From Pseudomonas corrugata (GTDB lineage: Bacteria; Pseudomonadota; Gammaproteobacteria; Pseudomonadales; Pseudomonadaceae): 64,000 nucleotides of DNA. The translations under genes and the position numbers were made by a program. Positions 54,296-64,000 of the stretch are shown here, one piece after another. Under the pieces are notes generated by a model that was given only the letters and a program-made list of their open reading frames with translations, was not told the DNA's origin and searched no databases. Position 1 is the stretch's first letter. Every line of letters begins with the position of its first letter. Location: the NCBI RefSeq assembly GCF_001269905.1, contig NZ_LHVK01000025.1, positions 62,001 through 126,000 on the forward strand, given 5' to 3'.

Positions 54296-55012
54296 TCAGT
54301 GCCCGCCCAGGTATGCGTTGCGCACCTCTTCGTTGGCGAGCAGTTCCTTGCCGGTGCCGGTCAGGCGGATTTCGCCGTTGACCATCACATAGGCCCGGTC
54401 CGACAACCTGAGGGCATGGTTGGCGTTCTGTTCCACCAGAAAGATGGTCATCCCGGTGGACGCCAGTTCCCGCAGGGTGGCGAAGATCTGTTTCACCACG
54501 ATCGGCGCCAGACCCAGGCTAGGCTCATCGAGCAGCAACAACTTCGGTCGGCTCATCAGTGCCCGGGCGATGGCGAGCATTTGCTGCTCGCCACCGGACA
54601 TGGTCATGGCCCGCTGGTTGCGTCGCTCCTTGAGCCGTGGGAACAGTTCGAACATGCGCTGCATGTCCTCGCTGGCGTACTTGTCACCAATGGGGATAGT
54701 GCCCATCAGCAGGTTTTCCTCGACAGACATGTCGGGGAATACCCGCCGCCCTTCCGGCGACTGCGCAATGCCGTTGGACGCGATGTAGTGAGACGACTTG
54801 TGGGTGATGTCCACGCCTTGGTAAATGATCTGCCCACTGGCCGCGCGCGGCTGGCCGAAGATCGACATCAGCAGCGTGGATTTGCCGGCACCGTTGGAGC
54901 CGATCAGGCTCACTGTCTCACCTTCGTCAATGTGCATCGAGACTTTCTTCAGGGCCTGGATCGGCCCATAGAATACGTCCAGTTCCTTGAGTTCGAGGAT
55001 CGGTCCACTCAT
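54296..55012 (-). CDS. livF: Branched-chain amino acid ABC transporter ATPase LivF
   Basis: A 238-residue ATPase: Walker A GSNGAGKSTLLMSIFG, signature MSGGEQQMLAIARAL, Walker B LLLLDEPSLGLAP. Last gene of the minus-strand operon (binding protein, livH, livM, livG, livF); its ATG overlaps the livG stop (ATGA). Specificity for branched-chain amino acids is by family; P. aeruginosa PA4909-PA4913 is the likely counterpart, next to the ama regulator, so lysine-pathway compounds are possible substrates. Confidence 0.9.
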   Translation of the reverse strand: MSGPILELKELDVFYGPIQALKKVSMHIDEGETVSLIGSNGAGKSTLLMSIFGQPRAASGQIIYQGVDITHKSSHYIASNGIAQSPEGRRVFPDMSVEENLLMGTIPIGDKYASEDMQRMFELFPRLKERRNQRAMTMSGGEQQMLAIARALMSRPKLLLLDEPSLGLAPIVVKQIFATLRELASTGMTIFLVEQNANHALRLSDRAYVMVNGEIRLTGTGKELLANEEVRNAYLGGH

Positions 55013-55881
55013 ACCAGTTCCTCTTCATCGGCACCCAGGTAGGCCGCGATCACTTTCGGATCGCTGCGAATCGCCTCCGGACCGCCCTCGGCGATCACGT
55101 TGCCGTGGTCCAGCACCACGATGTGGTCGGAAATGCTCATTACCATGCCCATGTCGTGTTCGATCAGCACCACGGTCAGATCGTGCTCGTCACGCAGCAG
55201 TCGGATCATCGCGCTCAGCGCTTCGGTTTCCTGAGGATTGAGGCCGGCGGCCGGTTCGTCGAGGCAGATGACCTGCGGACGGGTGCACATGGCCCGGGCA
55301 ATTTCCAGGCGTCGCTGCTGACCATAGGAAAGCTCACCCGCCAGGCGGTTGGCACAGTCCACCAGGTCCACGACTTCAAGCCAGTAGAAGGCATGGTCCA
55401 GCGCGTCGCTTTCGGCCTTGCGGTAACCCTTGGTGTTGAAGACACCGGCCACCAGACTGCGGTTGACCCACATGTGCTGGGCCACCAGCAGGTTCTCCAG
55501 CACCGACATTTCCCGGAACAGGCGGATGTTCTGGAAGGTACGGGCCAGGCCGGCGCGGTTCACCAGGTGGGTACCGCCGAACATCTTGTAGTACAGCCGG
55601 CTGGCGAAGGTCTTCGGCGATACGAAGTCGGTGGGGCGGAACGCTTCGCCCAACAGCTTGATGACGTTGGTCCGCTCGCCGCGCACGTTGAGCTCGATCT
55701 TGCCGCCCGAGGCCTTGTAGAAACCTGTCAGGCAGTTGAACACCGTGGTCTTGCCCGCGCCATTGGGGCCGATCAGGGCAAAGATCGAGTTGCGCTTGAC
55801 CTGCAGGCTGACGTCGCTGAGAGCCTTGATGCCACCGAATTGCATCATCAGGTTTTCGACTGAGAGTACGACTTCGCTCAT
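55009..55881 (-). CDS. livG: Branched-chain amino acid ABC transporter ATPase LivG
   Basis: A 290-residue ATPase: Walker A GPNGAGKTTVFNCLTG, signature LSYGQQRRLEIARAM, Walker B VICLDEPAAGLNPQE, and the LivG-specific insertion near residues 65-105 (SPKTFASRLYYKMFGG). It pairs with LivF. It overlaps livM and livF by 4 bp each. Confidence 0.93.
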   Translation of the reverse strand: MSEVVLSVENLMMQFGGIKALSDVSLQVKRNSIFALIGPNGAGKTTVFNCLTGFYKASGGKIELNVRGERTNVIKLLGEAFRPTDFVSPKTFASRLYYKMFGGTHLVNRAGLARTFQNIRLFREMSVLENLLVAQHMWVNRSLVAGVFNTKGYRKAESDALDHAFYWLEVVDLVDCANRLAGELSYGQQRRLEIARAMCTRPQVICLDEPAAGLNPQETEALSAMIRLLRDEHDLTVVLIEHDMGMVMSISDHIVVLDHGNVIAEGGPEAIRSDPKVIAAYLGADEEELV

Positions 55882-57158
55882 GGCGCTACTCCTTTACGCG
55901 GCATCACTCCGGTACGGCTGATACGGATCAGGCCGCGGGGTCGCCAGATCATCATCAACACCATCAGTACCCCGAACAGCAGCACGCGGTATTCGGAGAA
56001 GCTGCGCAGCAGTTCCGGTGCAACGGTGAGCACGAATGCCGCGATCACCACGCCCACCGTCGACCCCATGCCCCCCAGCACCACAATCGCCAGGATCAGG
56101 GCCGACTCAAAGAACGTGAACGACGACGGGTTGACGAACCCCTGATAGCTGGCGAAGAACACCCCGGCCAGGCCGGCCGTGGAGGCGCCGATGGTGAACG
56201 CCGAGAGCTTGACCAGCACATGGTTCAGGCCCATGGAGCGACAAGCGATCTCGTCTTCGCGCAGGGCTTCCCAGGCGCGCCCGACGGGCATGCGGGTCAG
56301 GCGATGCTTGATGTAGAGCACCAGCAGCACAACGATGAACAACACGATATAGATGAACAGGAATTTCAGGTTCGGGTTGTAGTCGATGCCAAAGAACTCA
56401 TGGAAGGGCACCCCTCCATCCTTGGCCCTGCGTCCGAACTCCAGGCCGAAAAAGGTGGGTGACGGAACCGGCATGCCATTCGGCCCGCCGGTGAACGACA
56501 GCCAGTTATTGAGGATCAGCCGGATGATTTCACCGAAGCCAAGGGTCACGATCGCCAGGTAGTCACCGTGCATTCGCAGCACGGGGAAACCCAATATGCA
56601 TCCGGCCATCGCCGCCGCAATCGCCGCCAGTGGCAGTACAGTCCAGAAACCCAGCCCCAGGTATTGATAACCCAGAGCCAGACCATAGGCGCCGATGGCG
56701 TAGAACGCCACGTAACCCAGGTCGAGCAGGCCCGCCAGGCCGACCACGATGTTCAGGCCCAGGCCAAGCAGTACGTAGATCAGCCCGAGGATGACCACCG
56801 TGAGCACGTATTTGTTGGCAAAGAACGGAAACACGATGGCAATCACGATCAGCGCCGGGATGATCCAGCGCAGGCGCGACTTGTAGTCCGGGGGCAGCAC
56901 GTGTACGCCGGAGCCGGGGGTTTCGAAGCCCTGGAGCACCTTCAGCCCCTTGGACGTTTGCAGGAACAGGCTCAAGGCGAAACGCCCGATCATCACGATC
57001 CCCACCAGCCAGCCGACACGGGCCGGTTGCAGGTTGAAGCTGTAGCCGTCGAGCACCACGCCGACAATCGGCCCGAACACGATCAGCGAGATCAGGCCCG
57101 CCAGGATCGCGTCGATGACGCTCTGTTTGATATCAATCGGTTTATTGGCAGCAGACAT
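55878..57158 (-). CDS. livM: Branched-chain amino acid ABC transporter permease LivM
   Basis: A 426-residue permease. The frame is open far upstream, but the ATG at 57158 has GAAGG seven bases before it and sits 2 bp after the livH stop. It has an extended N-terminal helical region and a core with LNIVVGLAGLLDLGYVAFYA and REDEIACRSMGLNHVLVKL. Works with LivH in the inner membrane. Confidence 0.93.
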   Translation of the reverse strand: MSAANKPIDIKQSVIDAILAGLISLIVFGPIVGVVLDGYSFNLQPARVGWLVGIVMIGRFALSLFLQTSKGLKVLQGFETPGSGVHVLPPDYKSRLRWIIPALIVIAIVFPFFANKYVLTVVILGLIYVLLGLGLNIVVGLAGLLDLGYVAFYAIGAYGLALGYQYLGLGFWTVLPLAAIAAAMAGCILGFPVLRMHGDYLAIVTLGFGEIIRLILNNWLSFTGGPNGMPVPSPTFFGLEFGRRAKDGGVPFHEFFGIDYNPNLKFLFIYIVLFIVVLLVLYIKHRLTRMPVGRAWEALREDEIACRSMGLNHVLVKLSAFTIGASTAGLAGVFFASYQGFVNPSSFTFFESALILAIVVLGGMGSTVGVVIAAFVLTVAPELLRSFSEYRVLLFGVLMVLMMIWRPRGLIRISRTGVMPRKGVAP

Positions 57159-57160
57159 AC

Positions 57161-58075
<915 letters not shown>

Positions 58076-58245
58076 AACGCAATCTCACGCATTTGAAAGA
58101 CTGCACGCACACCGCAGCGACGGACCGGGGTTCAGCCGCCGAGGCTACACGGTGGGCGCACAGCTTTCGGGAGAAAAAGGCAGGTACTGCATGGACGTGA
58201 TGAACCGCCCGGCGCCCATGGCGCCAGGCTGATCAAACGCTCATG

Positions 58246-59382
58246 TCACTTCTGTTTTTCCAACTGATGGTATTTGCCGTCCTTGTCCCACTGGTAGACC
58301 ACGTAGTCGGAGACCTTCAGGTCACCCTTCTTGTCCCATTCCTTCTTGCCCATCACGGTCTGGACCGGGTTGGACTTGAGCCACTCGGCCGCGGCGTCGG
58401 TCTTGTTCGACTTGGCACCGTTGAAAGCGGCAGCCAGGGTCTGGACGGAAGCGTAGGCATACAAGGTGTAGCCTTCCGGCTCGGTACCCTTGGCACGGAA
58501 TGCGTCTACCACGGACTTGCTGTCCGGCAGCAGGCGCGGGTCGGCACCGAAGGTCATGTACACGCCATCGACGTATTGCGCGCCGCCGGCGGTGGTTACC
58601 AATTCGTCGGTCACGATGCCGTCGTCGGACATGAACTTCACGTCCTTGAGGCCTTGCTCACGCAGTTGGCGAACCAGCGGGCCGGCTTCCGGGTGCAGGC
58701 CACCGAAGTAGACCACGTCGGCACCGGCCGCACGGATCTTGGTAACTACGGCGCTGAAGTCCTTTTCACCACGGGTCAGCCCTTCGTACAGCACAGGGGT
58801 CACGCCGCGCTTGATCAACTGGGCCTTGGTGGCATCCGCCAGGCCCTGGCCGTAGGTGTCCTTGTCATGCAGCACTACGACTTTCTTGCCCTTGAGCACG
58901 TCGACAATGTAGTCGCCGGCGACGATGCCCTGCTGGTCGTCACGACCGCACATACGGAACATCGCGTTCAGGCCACGCTCGGTAACCGTCGGATTGGTGG
59001 AACCTGGGGTGATGGCCATGATATCGGCGTCACCGTAGACCTCGGAGGCCGGGATGGTCGACGAGGAGCAGAAGTGACCGACTACTGCGTTCACCTTGTC
59101 CTGATCGACAAAGCGGTTGGCTACGGCCACGGCCTGCTTCGGCTCGCACGCATCGTCACCCTTCACCAGTACGATCTTCTCGCCGTTCACGCCGCCCTTG
59201 GCGTTGATTTCGTCCGCTGCCGCCTGCGCCCCTTTCATGTACTGCTCGCCAAATGCTGCGTTGGCGCCAGTCATGGGACCCGCTACACCGATCTTGAAGT
59301 CTGCATGGGCAAACGCGGAAACCCCCATTGCCGCTGTAACGGCGAGGGCCAGAAAGCCTTTCTTGTAAAACGTCTGGGACAT
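58246..59382 (-). CDS. livK: Branched-chain amino acid ABC transporter binding protein (LivK/LivJ type)
   Basis: A 378-residue periplasmic binding protein with a signal peptide ending at AFAHA and mature start DFKIGVAGPMTGANAAFGEQ. A disulfide pair (DDACEPKQ ... HFCSSS) is likely, as in LivJ/LivK. I use the ATG at 59382 with GGAG upstream; an earlier in-frame ATG at 59427 lies at the predicted sigma-54 transcription start and is not used. First gene of the liv operon, driven by a sigma-54 promoter. Confidence 0.92.
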   Translation of the reverse strand: MSQTFYKKGFLALAVTAAMGVSAFAHADFKIGVAGPMTGANAAFGEQYMKGAQAAADEINAKGGVNGEKIVLVKGDDACEPKQAVAVANRFVDQDKVNAVVGHFCSSSTIPASEVYGDADIMAITPGSTNPTVTERGLNAMFRMCGRDDQQGIVAGDYIVDVLKGKKVVVLHDKDTYGQGLADATKAQLIKRGVTPVLYEGLTRGEKDFSAVVTKIRAAGADVVYFGGLHPEAGPLVRQLREQGLKDVKFMSDDGIVTDELVTTAGGAQYVDGVYMTFGADPRLLPDSKSVVDAFRAKGTEPEGYTLYAYASVQTLAAAFNGAKSNKTDAAAEWLKSNPVQTVMGKKEWDKKGDLKVSDYVVYQWDKDGKYHQLEKQK

Positions 59383-59439
59383 GAGGTGGTGCTCCAAGGT
59401 TTTTTTTAGTTGGCACTGCGACTTCACTGAAAAGCTCAG

Positions 59440-59455
59440 AGCAAGGGCCGTGCCA
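59440..59455 (-). promoter_or_regulatory. Sigma-54 promoter of the liv operon
   Basis: On the minus strand TGGCACGGCCCTTGCT matches the RpoN consensus TGGCACG-N4-TTGC(A/T) with no mismatch; GG and GC are ten bases apart. Transcription would start near 59430, giving a leader of about 48 bases to the livK ATG at 59382. Confidence 0.82.
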
Positions 59456-59527
59456 TCGGTTTTTTATTCTGAAAAAAGTCGCTGCTTTATTGTTATTTCG
59501 ACTGTTTCGGGCCCTTTTTCACAGGGC

Positions 59528-59627
59528 GTGCAACCGTCTAAATCGCACGAGGTGCAACCTTTTGCTTGAATGAGTACAACCCTCCGTGAGCCATCATTGC
59601 AACCTTCGCACGAAAGTACGTGCAACC
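59528..59627. promoter_or_regulatory. Phased array of GTGCAACC repeats, possible enhancer
   Basis: Direct repeats of GTGCAACC or close variants start at 59528, 59552, 59574 (GTACAACC), 59597 (TTGCAACC) and 59620, spaced 24, 22, 23 and 23 bp, about two helical turns. Weaker copies follow (TAACAACC 59634, CTACAACC 59678). The array sits 73-172 bp upstream of the -24 element of the livK sigma-54 promoter, where an enhancer-binding activator would bind. The activator is unknown. Confidence 0.6.
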
Positions 59628-59747
59628 AGCCTGTAACAACCTGCGTCACCTAACTGCACACTGTCGGTGCGCAACTGCTACAACCCGCACCATTACAGGC
59701 TAGACGCTACACCGGAAAACGTTGGTTCCGGCAACACTTTTCAACAC

Positions 59748-61031
59748 TCAAATAACGATCCGCAGGCACTGGCCCGCGTGATACAGCGAAAACCCCGCCT
59801 CATACAGGCAACTGCGCACGCCCGCCCCGGTCACGGGCTGCATCGGCGCAAAGGGAATCGGTAACGCTTTCCCATCGCCATGGCACAGGTAATCGGCAAA
59901 GGCCTTGCCCACCACCGTACCGGTGGTCACGCCCCGCCCGTTGTAGCCGGTGACCGCCACCAGTCCGGGCGCTGGCTCGAACAGACGCATCAGATGGTCG
60001 GGGGTGAAGGCGATACAGCCGGTCCAGGTGGACTCCCACTCCACCCCCTTGAGGTACGGGAAGTAGTGCTGCTGCACCCGGTCCGCCCAGGCCTTGAGGA
60101 ACCAGGTGGGCTTGCGGTTGCCATTGCCCAGGCTGCCCAGCAACAGACGACCGTCCTTGTCGCGGCGAATGCTGCTCAAGACCTGACGGGTATCCCACGA
60201 CCCCTGGCCACCCGGCAAGATGCGTTGCGCAGCCTCGTCCGTCAACGGGACGGACGCCACCTGGTAGTAGTGGCCGGGGAAGAAATTGCGCCGCAGCTCA
60301 GTCCATTCGCCTTCGGTGTAGGCATTGGAGGCGATCACCACCTGCTCGGCCACCACCGAACCTTGGCCCGTCTGTACCGACCAGCGCGGCCCCTGGCGTT
60401 CCAGGCGTGTCACGGGGGAGTGGTCAAACAGCTGTCCGCCCAGGTCCGACGCAGCCTTGGCCAATCCGCTGACATAGGCCATCGGATTGAGCGTACCGGC
60501 GCGTCGATCCAACAATGCCGCGGCGATTTTCGACGTGCCCGTGGCTTCGACACAGGCCTGGCCGCTGAGCAACTCCACCGGGGCGCCACGGCGCTTCCAT
60601 TGTGCTTCGCGACTGCGCAGGTCCGCCTCGCCCCGGGCGTTATGGGCCATGTGCAGCGTGCCTTCGCGGCGCAACTGGCAATCGATGTTGTATTTGTCGA
60701 CCAGGCTGAACACCAGCGCCGGTGCCGCGCCCAGCATGCGGTTGAGCTGGCTGCCAACAGCTTCGCCGAAGCCGGCCTCGATATCGTCCGGCGGAATCCA
60801 CAGGCCCGCGTTCACCAGCCCGACATTGCGCCCAGAACCGCCATGCCCGGTCCGATGGGCCTCCAGCACCGCGACGCGCTTGCCCTGCTCCAGCAAATGC
60901 ACCGCCGCCGACAACCCGGTGAAACCTGCGCCAATCACGCAGACGTCTACCGTGACCTCACCCGTGAGCGCAGCGTTTTCAGGCCTTTGCGGCGTCAGTT
61001 TTTCCCACAGACATTCTTCGCGTAACGGCAT
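59748..61031 (-). CDS. amaA: L-pipecolate oxidase (FAD-dependent)
   Basis: A 427-residue DadA/PuuB-type flavoprotein: the FAD loop is VCVIGAGFTGLSAAVHLLE, followed by GHGGSGRNVGLVNAG, and the C-terminal GYNGRGVTTGTVVGK. P. putida AmaA oxidises L-pipecolate to piperideine-6-carboxylate in D-lysine catabolism. The assignment rests on the adjacent amaB and LysR genes in the same order. GGAG lies seven bases before the ATG at 61031. Confidence 0.85.
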   Translation of the reverse strand: MPLREECLWEKLTPQRPENAALTGEVTVDVCVIGAGFTGLSAAVHLLEQGKRVAVLEAHRTGHGGSGRNVGLVNAGLWIPPDDIEAGFGEAVGSQLNRMLGAAPALVFSLVDKYNIDCQLRREGTLHMAHNARGEADLRSREAQWKRRGAPVELLSGQACVEATGTSKIAAALLDRRAGTLNPMAYVSGLAKAASDLGGQLFDHSPVTRLERQGPRWSVQTGQGSVVAEQVVIASNAYTEGEWTELRRNFFPGHYYQVASVPLTDEAAQRILPGGQGSWDTRQVLSSIRRDKDGRLLLGSLGNGNRKPTWFLKAWADRVQQHYFPYLKGVEWESTWTGCIAFTPDHLMRLFEPAPGLVAVTGYNGRGVTTGTVVGKAFADYLCHGDGKALPIPFAPMQPVTGAGVRSCLYEAGFSLYHAGQCLRIVI

Positions 61032-61074
61032 TGCCAGACTCCGGAAATGAAACCCAACCATCACACCTTTCAAG

Positions 61075-61163
61075 GGTGGGAGCGAGCCTGCTCGCGATGG
61101 CGACGCTCATTCAACACGGATGTCGATTGATCGACCGCCATCGCGAGCAGGCTCGCTCCCACA
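61075..61163. repeat. REPIN between amaB and amaA
   Basis: Cores GGTGGGAGCGAGCCTGCTCG and CGAGCAGGCTCGCTCCCACA around about 47 bases. Confidence 0.86.
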
Positions 61164-61200
61164 GGGATCTTCATGAGAGGAAGATCCGCTTCACTCAACC

Positions 61201-62691
61201 TCAGTCGAACGTAATCCCCTGGGCCAACGGCAGCTCCAGCGAGTAGTTGACGGTATTGGTCTGGCGACGCATGTAGGCGCGCCACGAGTCGGAGCCGGAT
61301 TCGCGACCGCCGCCGGTTTCTTTTTCACCGCCGAAAGCGCCGCCGATTTCCGCACCGCTCGGGCCGATGTTGACGTTGGCAATGCCACAATCGCTGCCCA
61401 CCGCGGACATGAACTGCTCGGCCTCACGCACGTCCGTGGTGAAGATGCAGGACGACAGGCCTTGGGGCACGGCGTTGTTCAGGTGCAGAGCTTCGGCGAA
61501 GTCCTTGTAGCCGACCACATACAGGATCGGGGCGAAGGTTTCGTGGCGGACCACGTCGCTCTGCTCCGGCATCTCGACGATGGCCGGTGACACGTAATAG
61601 GCATTCGGGAACTGGTCTTCGAGCTGACGCTTGCCGCCGAATACGCGACCACCTTCGCTCAAGGCTTGCTCGAGGGCGTCCTGCATGTTGTCGAAGCTGT
61701 GCTTGTCGATCAGCGGCCCGACCAGGTTGCCTTCCAACGGATGGCCGATGCGCACTTTCGAATAGGCGGCCTTGAGGCGGGTGACGATTTCGTCTTTCAC
61801 CGACTCATGGGCGATCAGACGACGCAGGGTGGTGCAACGCTGACCGGCGGTACCGACGGCGCTGAACAGGATGGCGCGCACGGCCATGTCCAGGTCGGCA
61901 CTCGGCGCCAGGATCATCGCGTTGTTGCCACCCAGTTCGAGGATGCTGCGGGCAAAGCGTGCGGCGACCTTCGGCGCCACCTCCCGGCCCATGCGCGTGC
62001 TGCCGGTGGCACTGATCAATGCCACGCGCGGGTCATCCACCAATGCTTCACCGGCATCGCGACCGCCGATGATCACTTGGCACAGATACTCGGGCGCATC
62101 GCCGAAACTCTTCAGTGCCCGCTCGAACAGCGCCTGGCACGCCAGGGCGGTGAGCGGGGTCTTTTCCGAAGGCTTCCAGATCACCGAATCACCGCACACC
62201 AGGGCCAGCGTGGTGTTCCAGGCCCAGACCGCGACGGGGAAGTTGAAAGCACTGATCACCCCGACCACGCCCAGCGGATGCCAGGTTTCACGCATGTGGT
62301 GGCCCGGACGCTCGGAGGCAATGGTCAGGCCGTACAGTTGACGGGACAGGCCGACGGCGAAATCGCAGATGTCGATCATCTCCTGCACTTCACCAAGGCC
62401 TTCCTGGGTAATCTTGCCGGCTTCCCACGACACCAGTTCGCCGAGATCGGCCTTGTATTCACGCAGCAGGTCACCAAACTGGCGCACCAATTCACCGCGA
62501 CGCGGGGCCGGGACCTGGCGCCACAGATCGAAGGCATGCTGGGCGCGGCTGACCTGCTGCTCGACTTCGGCCGCGCCTTCCCAGTTCACCGCGCCGATAC
62601 GACTGCCGTCGATGGGCGAGTGCACCGGCTGTGCGCCGTTCTGGTACAGGGCCGGGTCGACACCCAGACGATCAAGCAATGCAGCAACCAT
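61201..62691 (-). CDS. amaB: L-aminoadipate-6-semialdehyde dehydrogenase
   Basis: A 496-residue ALDH7-family enzyme: NAD loop ISAFNFPVAVWAWN, catalytic Glu in ELGGNN and catalytic Cys in GQRCTT, with the family C-terminus GGAFGGEKETGGGRESGSD. It oxidises the semialdehyde made by AmaA to 2-aminoadipate. GAGGAA lies eight bases before the ATG at 62691. Confidence 0.93.
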   Translation of the reverse strand: MVAALLDRLGVDPALYQNGAQPVHSPIDGSRIGAVNWEGAAEVEQQVSRAQHAFDLWRQVPAPRRGELVRQFGDLLREYKADLGELVSWEAGKITQEGLGEVQEMIDICDFAVGLSRQLYGLTIASERPGHHMRETWHPLGVVGVISAFNFPVAVWAWNTTLALVCGDSVIWKPSEKTPLTALACQALFERALKSFGDAPEYLCQVIIGGRDAGEALVDDPRVALISATGSTRMGREVAPKVAARFARSILELGGNNAMILAPSADLDMAVRAILFSAVGTAGQRCTTLRRLIAHESVKDEIVTRLKAAYSKVRIGHPLEGNLVGPLIDKHSFDNMQDALEQALSEGGRVFGGKRQLEDQFPNAYYVSPAIVEMPEQSDVVRHETFAPILYVVGYKDFAEALHLNNAVPQGLSSCIFTTDVREAEQFMSAVGSDCGIANVNIGPSGAEIGGAFGGEKETGGGRESGSDSWRAYMRRQTNTVNYSLELPLAQGITFD

Positions 62692-62870
62692 GGTCAATTT
62701 CCTCAAAGCGAAAGACGAAAATCGGCAGCCGGGCGAACACGGCTGATCAGGACTGTAGTTGTAGCTGGCCCGAGTCTTGCCAACAAACGACCTTTAAGCG
62801 AGATATCATTCCGTTTATTCATGCTGCCCCATGAACGGATACATCGAGCCACCGCAAATAGGCCTCACCG

Positions 62871-63773
62871 ATGCTCAATAAACGCTATTTACCCTCGATT
62901 ACGGCACTGCAATGTTTCGAAGCGGTGACCCGTCACCTGAGCTTCACCCGTGCCGCCGAAGAATTGCACCTGACCCAAAGCGCCGTCAGCAAGCAGGTCG
63001 CGCAGCTCGAGGAGCTCTTGCAGCACCTGCTGTTCCGCCGCGTGCGCCGGCGTTTGCAACTGACGCCGGCCGGCGATTTGTATCTGGGGGAAGTGCGGAA
63101 AATTCTCACCCAGGTCGAAATGTCCACCCACTACCTGCGCTCCTACGGTGGCGACACCGAAGTCCTGCGCGTGTCCACGCCCCCGACCTTCGGGGCACGC
63201 TGGCTGGTGCCACGCCTCAAAGGCTGGCGCCTGCGGCATCCGAAGATTCACCTGGACCTGTGTAGCGAGCAAGAGCCCGACGACTTGCTGCAAGGGCGCA
63301 GCGACATGGCTTTCTACTTCGGCCAGGGCTCTCGACCTGGCACCGAATCCCTGGAGCTGTTCGGCGAAGAACTCGTGCCGGTCTGCGCGCCGGGCTGCCT
63401 GCCGGATACCCCCTTTACCGACCCGACACAACTGGCCGATCTGGTGCTGTTGCAGAACGCATCACGCCCCCAGGCCTGGCATGACTGGTTCGCCGACCAA
63501 GGTTTTCACACCGAACACAGCTACCACGGGCCGCGCTTCGAAACGTTCTACATGTGCATCCGCGCCGCCCAGGTCGGTTGCGGCGTCGCCCTGCTGCCGC
63601 GCTTTCTGGTGGAGGAAGAACTGGCAGACGGCAAGCTGATCATTCCATGGCAGCACGCCATGCCCAGCACCAACGCCTATTACATGGCTTATCCCGAGCA
63701 TTCGGCGGAGGTGCCCAAGGTCAGGTACTTTGTGGAGTGGATGTTGGAGCAGATGGCTGACGCGAAAAAATAA
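62871..63773 (+). CDS. amaR: LysR-family regulator of the ama genes
   Basis: A 300-residue LysR protein: winged helix with SITALQCFEAVTRHLSFTRA and HLTQSAVSKQVAQLEELL, then the effector domain with TPPTFGARWLVPRLKGW. It belongs to the GcvA-like group. It is divergent from amaB with 179 bp between, the usual layout for a LysR activator of its neighbours. No strong ribosome-binding site precedes the ATG. Control of amaAB is inference from position. Confidence 0.85.
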   Translation: MLNKRYLPSITALQCFEAVTRHLSFTRAAEELHLTQSAVSKQVAQLEELLQHLLFRRVRRRLQLTPAGDLYLGEVRKILTQVEMSTHYLRSYGGDTEVLRVSTPPTFGARWLVPRLKGWRLRHPKIHLDLCSEQEPDDLLQGRSDMAFYFGQGSRPGTESLELFGEELVPVCAPGCLPDTPFTDPTQLADLVLLQNASRPQAWHDWFADQGFHTEHSYHGPRFETFYMCIRAAQVGCGVALLPRFLVEEELADGKLIIPWQHAMPSTNAYYMAYPEHSAEVPKVRYFVEWMLEQMADAKK

Positions 63774-63785
63774 CCACCTACACAC

Positions 63786-63921
63786 CCTGTGGCGAGGGGA
63801 TTTATCCCCGCTGGGCTGCAAGGCAGCCCTGAAACCGGGCAACTCGGTGTATTAGGCAGATTGAGTTGTCAGTATTGGGGCTGCTTTGCAGCCCAGCGGG
63901 GATAAATCCCCTCGTCACAGA
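63786..63921. repeat. Long inverted repeat of a second family
   Basis: Left arm CTGTGGCGAGGGGATTTATC...GGGCTGCAAGGCAGCCC and right arm GGGCTGCTTTGCAGCCC...GATAAATCCCCTCGTCACAG are complementary over about 40 bases. Degenerate continuations (CCTCTCGCCACAG, TCTTACCACAG) run to the window edge. It is distinct from the GTGGGAGC REP family and lies after amaR. Confidence 0.8.
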
Positions 63922-64000
63922 TAAATCCTCTCGCCACAGAAGAATCTTCTTACCACAGGTAAATCTCCTGCCATCAGGAACGCTGTGACCAAAAAACACT

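Noticed and set aside
59464..59649. Minus-strand 61-codon frame with repeated GCTxC motifs upstream of livK
   Set aside because: The motifs come from the GTGCAACC DNA repeats, whose spacing (22-24 bp) does not keep frame, and the frame lies upstream of the sigma-54 promoter.

Overview
The window looks like a chromosomal segment of a fluorescent Pseudomonas (P. fluorescens complex). Three observations suggest this: high-GC coding DNA, the genus-typical REP/REPIN palindromes (cores like GTGGGAGCGAGCCTGCTCGCG) in most intergenic gaps, and gene blocks in orders I know from Pseudomonas (cobJIHG | cobL-cbiD-cobK, urtABCDE-ureDABC, desT-ureEFG, a liv-type operon, amaA-amaB-amaR). The species call is inference from gene content. 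No database search was possible.

Layout. 1-1002: the end of a hybrid sensor kinase (probably RetS) and a MarC-family membrane protein. 1016-9795: an accessory-looking locus with two divergently transcribed small paralogous proteins of unknown function, followed by a 2353-residue toxin-like protein. The toxin has a clostridial-type glycosyltransferase, a papain-like cysteine protease and a hydrophobic pore/translocation segment, an order resembling lymphostatin. 10112-18441: cobalamin ring synthesis in two divergent operons, separated by a 134-bp tandem REPIN array. 18978-19271: a broken, composite antitoxin. 19419-24499: copper handling (two DUF2946 proteins, PCu(A)C chaperone, OprC-like TonB receptor, PepSY membrane protein). 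25143-27882: an FecCD/BtuCD-type ABC importer of unassigned substrate.

28224-38533: urea import (urtABCDE) and urease (ureD, ureA, two GNAT acetyltransferases, ureB, ureC). A sigma-54 promoter with NtrC-like sites precedes urtA, so nitrogen control is likely. 38708-41567: CbpM, CbpA and a YegD-like Hsp70. 41700-47933: AI-2E family transporter, PsiF-repeat protein, lipase-like hydrolase, ferritin-like protein, AsmA-family protein and a secreted 14-residue-repeat protein. 48089-51314: DesT-like regulator and the urease accessory genes ureE, ureF, ureG and hupE/ureJ, which serve the UreABC enzyme encoded about 10 kb upstream. 51495-53525: an AGE-family epimerase and an SDR.

53526-54295 is a non-coding gap rich in DnaA-box-like sequences. 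54296-59382 is a branched-chain amino acid ABC importer. Its binding-protein gene has a near-consensus sigma-54 promoter, and upstream lies a phased array of GTGCAACC repeats that resembles an enhancer for an unidentified activator. 59748-63773 encodes pipecolate/lysine catabolism (amaA, amaB) with a divergent LysR regulator. The window closes in a second type of long inverted repeat.

The strongest leads are the toxin with its flanking paralog pair, and the sigma-54/repeat-array promoter of the liv operon.
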